NCBI GenBank assembly: GCA_009176605.1
Contig: SEYY01016869.1
Location: forward strand, 1 to 20,785
Reading direction: 5' to 3'
Source of the DNA: Armadillidium nasatum
Lineage: Eukaryota > Arthropoda > Malacostraca > Isopoda > Armadillidiidae
DNA length: 20,785 nt
Positions 14,095 through 20,785 of this stretch are shown here, piece after piece. Positions within the stretch are counted from its first letter, which is position 1. Each line of letters begins with the position of its first letter. The translations under genes were made by a program, and so were the position numbers. The notes beneath the pieces were generated by a model. It saw only the letters and a program-made list of their open reading frames with translations. It ran no database searches and was not told the DNA's origin.

Positions 14095-14183
14095 AGAAGA
14101 GCAGTGTCCATTGTAATAGCGATAGTAGAGAGAGAGTGACGCAACATTTCGACGGGCAGAAAGAGATTGGAGAGAATTAGTGA
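14095..14183. other. Unpaired spacer at the centre of the giant palindrome
   Basis: GTTC ending at 14094 pairs with GAAC starting at 14184; the 89 nt between occur once. The spacer is ordinary jockey C coding sequence (LTNSLQSLSARRNVASLSLYYRYYNG region, minus strand), so the turn occurred inside an existing element. Confidence 0.85.
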
Positions 14184-14473
14184 GAACTCTCTCGTCGACT
14201 CCTCCATTGAGAAGGGCTTGCACACGCTTTCTACACAGTCTCATCCTTTCTCTCCAACTCTCTGACCCCAGACTTACGCTATGCTCAATCTTACATGTAC
14301 TCTACTGGTAAAGTCTGAACACACTTCCTTCATCTATTTTTCCAACTTCCTATGACTTGGCACTTTAAACGCCGTGTATCAGATCATGTTGGCCTTTGAT
14401 TTGACCATGTTCCTGACTTTCCCCCCAACTTGGTGCAAATTGGAAGGCCTCTGGCCTTTGCCCACCAGAGGTG

Positions 14474-14475
<2 letters not shown>
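14184..14475 (+). pseudogene. Jockey copy C, mirrored 3' end
   Basis: Plus-strand repeat of the copy C C-terminal segment, starting at the SELSRR codons. It has several single-base deletions relative to the left arm, so no frame is maintained (for example the CTGAACAC version of the CTGGAACAC block). The 3' hairpin at 14448-14471 is intact and precedes (TA)n. Confidence 0.85.
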
Positions 14476-14551
<76 letters not shown>

Positions 14552-14552
14552 T

Positions 14553-14586
<34 letters not shown>
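14476..14586. repeat. Interrupted (TA)n array
   Basis: Mirror of 13663-13783, but with breaks such as TATTATAATTTATA and TATAATATA. The other right-arm TA arrays show the same pattern. Confidence 0.9.
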
Positions 14587-14590
<4 letters not shown>

Positions 14591-15495
14591 AAAAGAAATA
14601 AATTAAAAATAACAACAGAAAAAAACCGGTTTCTATGTGGAAGTGTTGGACGGCGAATGCGATGAAGAGCAGTTCGACTCTTGATTTGATGAGGTTCATA
14701 ATTTCATTTCACTCCCGATTGATGGCACCAAAAGAATTCAAAACTGATGCATAACTCGAGTCTTGAGTTCAGCAACGAAAATATATAAGGTTAGTACACT
14801 TTGCTTTTCAAAAAAATATGTTACATCGTTGACGGTGAGGAGGTTTCGAGGTACACTGCATACACGGTGATAACAGTGGCGGAAAAAAAATCCACCAAAG
14901 GTTTCATAGTAGATATTGTAAATTTTATGCAGATTTTTGCATAGGTTTTACAGGTTTGTTAACTGGTTTCTGCATAAGAGTCATAAGGTTTGTGATAGGT
15001 AAATCTATGGGAAATTCTTTATAGGCCCTAAGTAAAGCGTGGTAACAAAAATACCATGGTCACGTTTGATTTTATCATAGGAACCTATTTTGGTTTGATT
15101 GCATGGGGCTCTGTGGTATCTTACTAGTTTTTTCACAGAACCTTACTAAAAACTTTTATGAGCAATTTATTTACTACAGATGACATTTAATTTAAAAACT
15201 AATTAAAAAAATATAAAAAAATCACAGCAGGGTAAATGATAAAGTGGTCATGGCCCCCAGGGAAAATTCTCTATAGTTACAACGAGGAATTTTACGAAAA
15301 TTTAAGTTTGTTTTGTATCAACAATTTACTTGTTTTTTCGATTTTATAAAAAATCAATGCTCCATTTTGTAAGAATCTTGAAACGAAAATGATGAAATAT
15401 TTGTATTTTTTATGTAGTTAATCTATACCAAATTTGGCTGGTCTTGGTCTAAAAATAATAAAACCAAAAGAAATACAAAAAAATTTACAACTTAC
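14587..15495 (-). other. Mirrored intron-like sequence
   Basis: Reverse complement of 12752-13662 with very few differences. No gene is seen. Confidence 0.65.
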
Positions 15496-15581
15496 AGAAG
15501 ATCTTCCAAAGAAATTTTATGGTCAGATGCATTATTATAACCATCACTTATTCCTTTGAGTTGGGATAAAATTAGTTCCAC
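15496..15581 (-). CDS. Phospholipase B-like exon (mirrored copy, second exon)
   Basis: Same 86-nt exon as 12666-12751, with donor (ACTTAC at 15490-15495 on plus) and acceptor intact and the same translation. Splice sites and frame are preserved, so this copy looks equally functional at exon level. Orientation is opposite to the left copy; the two lie tail to tail about 2.7 kb apart. Confidence 0.6.
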
Positions 15582-15585
15582 CTGT

Positions 15586-15600
15586 AAATAATAAATAATA

Positions 15601-15656
<56 letters not shown>
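15586..15656 (-). repeat. (TTA)n microsatellite in mirrored intron
   Basis: Mirror of 12592-12660. The array has the same overall size but a slightly different interruption pattern; the intron is 152 bp against 150 bp. Confidence 0.93.
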
Positions 15657-15657
<1 letters not shown>

Positions 15658-15733
15658 GCCATTTTAGTGTTCAAATTTAAACTAAATGTAAATGAGAAGA
15701 AACCATAAAAAAGAATATGTTGCAGAGACTTAC

Positions 15734-15869
15734 ATGATGCCAAATAGGTGACGTAAACCTCTTCTCTCTGATTTCAAAATTCATCCAATCAATATTTTTA
15801 TTCAAAAATTCTCTAAGATTTTCGCAATACTCTTGTCCTTTCCATTCACAGAAGCCTTCTTGAGTATTC
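15734..15869 (-). CDS. Phospholipase B-like exon (mirrored copy, first exon)
   Basis: Same 136-nt exon as 12380-12515, with the same donor (ACTTAC at 15728-15733 on plus) and acceptor. I see no coding difference from the left copy. See the left exon for the family argument. Confidence 0.6.
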
Positions 15870-16179
15870 CTATTTTTTAAAAAAAAGGAGGGGAAAAAAA
15901 CAAAGGAGAAAAATCATAAAATAAAAATTACTAAAATGCAGTTCTGAATACAATATTAAAAAATACCCCTTTCCCTCACATATTCATAAATATCAAGAAG
16001 ATTATGATTATATTAATATGGATTCTAAATTAAAATATTTTTTACATATTCACAATAAATAAGCTAGAATAATTTAAACAGAACTATGAAAGAAATGTCT
16101 TGACAGAGTTCTGTCAACTTGCATGATCAAATTAATAAAAGATAATTTAATGAAGTTAACTTTGATATGAATAAAAATG
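15870..16179 (-). other. Mirrored upstream intron
   Basis: Identical by eye to 12071-12379 in reverse, apart from one extra A beside the (TA)n edge. No gene is seen. Confidence 0.65.
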
Positions 16180-16238
16180 TTATATATATATATATATATT
16201 ATAATATATATATATAATATTATATATATTATATATAT

Positions 16239-16272
<34 letters not shown>
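16180..16272. repeat. Interrupted (TA)n array
   Basis: Mirror of 11962-12070, with repeated TATTATA/ATAATAT breaks. Confidence 0.9.
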
Positions 16273-17430
16273 CTCCGGTGGGAAAAGCCAGAGGCCTACC
16301 AATTCTACTAGAGTTGGATAAAAAACATCTTGGTCAATGTATCAATGTAGGCCGACATGTCCGGATACACGGAGTTTGCAGTGCAAGTCAAGGAAGTTGG
16401 GAAAAGATAGAAAAGGGAGTGTGTTCCAGATTTTACCAGTAGAATACATGCAAGATGTGCATAGCGGTTAAGTCTGGGTCAGAGAGTTGGACAGAAAAAG
16501 GATGAGACTGGGCAGAAAGGGGTGTAGCACGAGCTCTTCTGTATGGAGGAGGGATGCGATGAGAGTTCTGAAGAGCAGTGACTGTTGTAATAGCGATAGT
16601 AAAAGAGAGTGACGCAACAATTCGACTGGCAGAAAGAGACTGGAGAGAGTTCGATAGAGCAGCAGAATTGATGAGACGAAATGCCCTAGACTCCACCTTC
16701 TCAAGGAGAGCTGTATGGGTGGAACCACCCCAGTTGTGAAGCATACTCCATACGGACGAAAAACACCCATAAAGAGTAAGCAACTAGGGTGGAGTGAAGT
16801 TTCTGAAGGAGCCTCAGACACCCAACCTTTTAGCTTGTTTAGAAAGAAGTAATGTGATCAGATAAACCGGAACTTAAGACAGAAAGGTTGAGTTGTGTGT
16901 TTTGAAGAATAATAGTTGTGTGAAGATTGTGTTGAGTGGAGAGATGGAGGAATTAATTTTTGAGGCATTGAAAACGCCATGTTTTCTCTGCCCATTTGAA
17001 ATACGTGAAGATCAGAGGTTAGTTGCTCCAAGCTACCCTTCTCGATTATCAACTATTGTTGGGTGGGACGTTTCAAACTGGAAGGAATAATGAAGTGTGA
17101 AGTCATCAGCATAGGATGGATAGGAGATGAGGTAATAGAAAGAAGGTCTTAATGAAAAGCAGAAAAAGTGTTGGAGATAGGAGAGAACTGTGGAACACCC
17201 CTACTAATAATTTAAAGGAAGAACGGTGGCCGTCTACAACAGCTGCTATAGAACGACCGAAAAGGTAATTAGAGAGATCACAGAGAGAAGGATAGATACC
17301 GAAAGAGGAAAGTTTAAAAATCAAAGCTTTGTGCCAGACTCTATCAGGCTTTCGTATGTCCAGCCACAGCAAGATCACCGAACGCCAGGAAAATGAGTCA
17401 GACAGGAGAAAAGATCCCAGAGAGATTAAT
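16273..17430 (-). pseudogene. Jockey copy B2, mirrored
   Basis: Minus-strand repeat of 10726-11961 with many small deletions. Retained segments include RLINSAALSNSLQSL (16433-16783), FNASxK-type remnants (16858-17052) and RVWHKALIFKL with GRSIAAVVDGH (17106-17378). At AAVVDGH the right arm keeps what I take to be the family frame, while the left arm has a 2-nt insertion. The block before KAFDRVW is badly eroded. Confidence 0.8.
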
Positions 17431-19677
17431 GCAACAATTCGAAGGGCAGAAAGAGATGGAGAGAATTAGTGAGAAAGGAAGAGTTCTTAAGACGAAAAAC
17501 CAAACTCCACCTTGTCAAGGAGAACTGTGTGAGTGGAACCACCCCAGATGTGTGAAGCGTACTCCACACAGGGAGCGAACAACACCCCTATAAAGAGAAA
17601 GCAACTGGGGTGGCGTGAAGTTCTGAAGGCGCATCAGAACACCAACTCTTAGAAGCTTGTTTAGAAAGATAAGTATATCTTTCAAGAAAGATCACGAGAA
17701 AAGAAAACCAGAATATTTAAAGAAAATTTGGCTGCGTGGTTTCGAAGATATCATAGTTTAAGAAATATTATGTTGAGTAGAACATTTAGAATTAATTTTT
17801 GGAGATGAATAAGACCATGTTTTCACTGCCCCTTGCATCTATTAATTGCTGTTCGGAGGGGCGTCTTTCAATTTGTGTATGAAGGGTGGAGTCAGTGGCT
17901 AGGAGTTGCTAAGTGATGAAAAAACAGAGAGAAAGTCTTATGAAAAGAAAAAAGTTGGGAAAGAAATCCTTGAGGAAAACACTATAATAAAACGACCATA
18001 CTAGTACAAGAGAAGGGCATCGAGGGTACGAAGTTTGAAATCAAAGCTATGCAGATTTCAAAGCTTTCGATATGTCGGCGAGAAAGCAAAAGATAACGAA
18101 TAACGAAGAGCGAAGACAAGAGTCTGAGAGAAAGAGAAAAAGTAAGATTTCATATGAAAACTATATGGCATCAGAGATAAGATTAGAAGAAGAGATGATT
18201 CCAATCTTCCTGTTATAGATTCGAAAACTTAGAAAGAACGAGGTTAAGATTTTGAACTTTGGAGGTTGAGAGGGGTCTCCTTCTTCGGCACAGACTGAAT
18301 GAATCACGTTTCAGCAAAAAGAGAGAGAGACAAGACGAAATAGTTTACAAAAGGTGCAAGCTCGGAAGCACAAATTTTGAGAACACATGGAGGATATTTA
18401 GGAACATACACATTTCTAGGTTAGCTCAATAGCAAAATGACGTCTTTAGTATTATTTAGGCATAAATGAGTTGGAGGGGTAGAAGGAGTAGGCCTGCTCC
18501 GAATGTCTAAGGTTGAATCAAGGCAAAAATTTGAGTGAAGATTAAACTTTAAAAAGGTAAAACGCAGTTGACGTCAGAAGATACAATAGGGAAAAGGAAG
18601 AAGAAATTAGGACATTTTTTTAAAAATGCAAAAGGCTGAAAAAAAAAACAAAAAAAAATTAAAAAAAAAAAAGAAAAAAGTTTTTAATACCATGGATTTT
18701 TCATGTCCTGCATGATATTAATTGTTTTTGTTAGACTACAAAGGTAACTCCTGAAGAAACTTCCCTGCTGATATAGCACAAAACAACAGAGTTAAACCAA
18801 TGTTCATTAGGTTTAAGAAAGAATGAATATTGTATCCTTCATGTAGAGAGAATTACCTCTTTAGGCTCTTTACATTCTAGGTTCTTCCACGAAGTATCAT
18901 CCATTGGAATATTGTTTCTATTAAGTCTTCCGAAATGCCACAAACGTTTCCTGAAGGGGCCTTCTGCGGAAGTGAAGAATATAAAATACGTATAAGAAGG
19001 TGACGATTGAAAAGGAAAGAGTTAAACTGGTAGGAAAGGATACAGAGTAGGAAAGTCAAGAATCTGAAAAAGGGATACGGAAGGGACGCACCAACTGCTC
19101 AAGATTGTTCTAGATAGAAAATTGGAAGGCGAGTTCACCAGCTGGATCATGAGCACGAGATGAAAACCACTGACGGTGGTGAGCATTGAAATCACCAAAA
19201 AAGATTATTTCGGAGAAATTAGAGGAAGAAAGAATGTTTTCTATTTTGGAGTTAAGATAGTCGAAAAACTTTGGATAGTCAGTAGAGTTAGTAAGTAGAC
19301 AGAACAAATGAATTTAGTTGTAGGGTTGCAAGAAAGTTAAGCAAAATAGAGAATCAGAAGACTCATAGAGCACACTCAAACAGACACTCTGTACCTATAC
19401 CAGCATCAGCCTTGACAAAAAGGATAGAGACAATATGAACCATGGGTCGTCCAGCACTTAGCCTGGGTTTCAGTTAGAAACAAAGATGAGGTTTAGAGAT
19501 TGTGTTTTAGCAAAGGAAATCCAAAAAGAGACCCAATGTTGCAAATGTTAATGAAAAAGAGACCGTGCCCGCAAATCGGTTCAAGGTCACGGAGGCTCAA
19601 TCGAACTGGTGATGGGGAAGGTTGGTTAAGGGCTAATTTGAGTCAAGCTTCTCCGAGGAAGTTTTAGGATTCGACAT
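17431..19677 (-). pseudogene. Jockey copy B1, mirrored
   Basis: Minus-strand repeat of 8164-10725. The endonuclease segment at 19110-19307 (NSTDYPKFFDYL to GDFNAHHRQWF) translates identically to the left arm. Neighbouring stretches are much more different, notably 18600-18760 and 19320-19480. Near 17450-17485 this arm contains about 33 bp (11 codons) absent from the left arm at about 10698. No long ORF remains. The mirrored start codon is at 19675-19677. Confidence 0.8.
18638..18681. repeat. A-rich homopolymer tract specific to right arm
   Basis: Runs of A broken by single C, TT and G. The left-arm counterpart (about 9330-9385) is ordinary mixed sequence with only one A-run, so this tract is a local change or base-calling damage. 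Confidence 0.7.
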
Positions 19678-19851
19678 TTTGCATTTTTTAAAGTAGTGTA
19701 CTATGTGTACAAAATAATTCACTATTGCGTGAGTCGAATTTTTATAGATTAAATTCAGCCAATCGTCTTCAACATGATACTTTACAAGAAACTGACAAAT
19801 TGTAACATATTAGGTAGTATATTTATACGATGTGCTAATCACAACACACAT
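19678..19851 (-). other. Mirrored 5' flank of jockey copy B1
   Basis: Reverse complement of about 7956-8163, moderately diverged. Nothing coding is seen. Confidence 0.6.
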
Positions 19852-19903
19852 TATTATAATATATATATATATTATATATATTATATATATAATTATATAT
19901 AAA
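19852..19903. repeat. Short interrupted (TA)n array
   Basis: Mirror of 7861-7940, reduced and broken by TTATA/AATTA units. The spacer 19904-20013 mirrors 7715-7860. Confidence 0.85.
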
Positions 19904-20013
19904 TATTTGATAAGGGTTGTCGTTTATTTCTTAAATGAAATTCATAAATTGATTAACAATAACCAATATCGATATATTATCGTATCGACATAAAAAAATC
20001 TACGGTTATATAA

Positions 20014-20063
20014 TTTAATAATAATATTATATAATATTATATATATATATATATATTATATAT
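20014..20063. repeat. Short interrupted (TA)n array
   Basis: Mirror of 7637-7714; it ends exactly at the transposon TIR. Confidence 0.85.
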
Positions 20064-20785
20064 TAGGGTGACCGTCATTTTCAAAGTTGGTTATTTTGGG
20101 GAGTGCCGGCTGGAATATTGTTCCATTTGGTCTAAAAATAGTTTCAGGCAAATTTTAGTCCAAACAAATAATAATAACCCGTGGCGCTCTGCACCTACTT
20201 TCGTAGATTTTTTTTTTTTAAAAAGGTTTTGTCGAATATATGATTTGTTCATATTTTTAGGATTAAAACGCGTCAAATTTGTTAATCAATTGATTTTAAA
20301 CTTTTTATTTTCATTAGTACATTTATTAAAAATATAACACTTAGAAAGCAATATAAATACAATATTTATATTTATGACAAAACTGCTTCTTAAAACTTCT
20401 CTGTTGACTGAGGAATATTCGACGATAATCTTGACCGCCTGAAAATGAAATGGATTTTATTATTAATCAATCTAGTTTATTTATTATTTTTACTTTAAGA
20501 ATTTAATGTAAATTTATTATGACTTACTTGCAATGGAAACTGTTTGTGATCCTCATTCTTTGTAACCTTGTCATTGAAATCTTGAATTAGTTTTATACAC
20601 TTTTCGGCCGAATCATTTACTACCTTTAAATTATGAGCAAGGAAGCTTTCCTTAATGATATTCGTTATAATTAACCCACTGAGATGAATGCAGGTGCAAA
20701 AAATTTCCTATTTTAAATCTGCGCAAGAAATATAGGGAATTATAGTTAACTAAATTTAACAATATCTCTTCATCAGAATTTTGGA
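20064..20785 (-). mobile_element. DNA transposon, mirrored 3' part, cut by window edge
   Basis: Begins TAGGGTGACCGT, the terminal inverted repeat, and repeats 7636 back to about 6915. It contains the last transposase exon, its intron and the end of exon 2 on the minus strand. By eye it differs by several percent, with both substitutions and indels. It keeps the frame where the left copy has the stop at 7100, but has its own stop where the left reads EYQQGKLL, plus frameshifts in the last exon. Each copy is therefore broken in different places. Confidence 0.85.

Larger units (their letters stand above)
14184..20785 (-). repeat. Right arm of giant palindrome, continuing past window edge
   Basis: Reverse complement of 14094 back to about 6915. 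The right arm is 6602 bp against 7180 bp on the left; the difference is mostly shortened (TA)n arrays and many small deletions in the jockey region. The gene core matches almost perfectly, while the jockey region shows numerous substitutions and indels. At the window edge the match to the left arm (6915) is still running. Confidence 0.95.

Noticed and set aside
16893..17593. Plus-strand ORFs at 16893-17090 and 17393-17593
   Set aside because: They are antisense shadows of the mirrored minus-strand jockey remnant.

Overview
The window is repeat-rich, AT-rich eukaryotic nuclear DNA. GT-AG introns, non-LTR and Penelope-like retroelements, an intron-bearing DNA transposon and long (TA)n arrays all point to an invertebrate. 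The jockey-type protein fragments resemble copies I associate with arthropods, especially decapod crustaceans, so an arthropod and perhaps a crustacean host is my best guess (inference).

Layout, left to right. 1-1266: 3' part of a Penelope-like element (reverse transcriptase tail plus GIY-YIG endonuclease) with a hammerhead-like fold behind its ORF. 1430-1610: GTTAC-rich repeat ending in a hAT-like terminus. 1698-2925: decayed jockey fragment A. 3278-4142: fold-back element with two 378-bp inverted arms. 4288-7636: DNA transposon with long imperfect TIRs and a broken multi-exon transposase. 8164-11961: two decayed jockey copies (B1, B2) joined head to tail. 12380-12515 and 12666-12751: two spliced exons of what looks like a host phospholipase B-like gene. 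13787-14183: minus-strand jockey fragment C. Most unit boundaries abut a (TA)n array.

The dominant structure is a giant inverted repeat. From 14184 to the right edge, the window is the reverse complement of 14094 back to about 6915. The 89-nt unpaired spacer (14095-14183) lies inside jockey fragment C. The right arm therefore repeats, in reverse, the rest of fragment C, both phospholipase B-like exons, jockey B2 and B1, and the 3' part of the DNA transposon. Arm identity is patchy. The gene core (about 12.07-13.66 kb against 14.59-16.18 kb) is almost identical, while the jockey and (TA)n parts carry many substitutions and indels. In a few places the right arm keeps sequence or reading frame that the left has lost, and elsewhere the reverse holds. 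This could be a genuine fold-back palindrome, a head-to-head join of two haplotypes, or a long-read fold-back artefact with poorly polished repeats.

No mobile element here looks autonomous: every one has stops, frameshifts or truncations. The only plausible host coding sequence is the pair of phospholipase B-like exons, present twice in tail-to-tail orientation.
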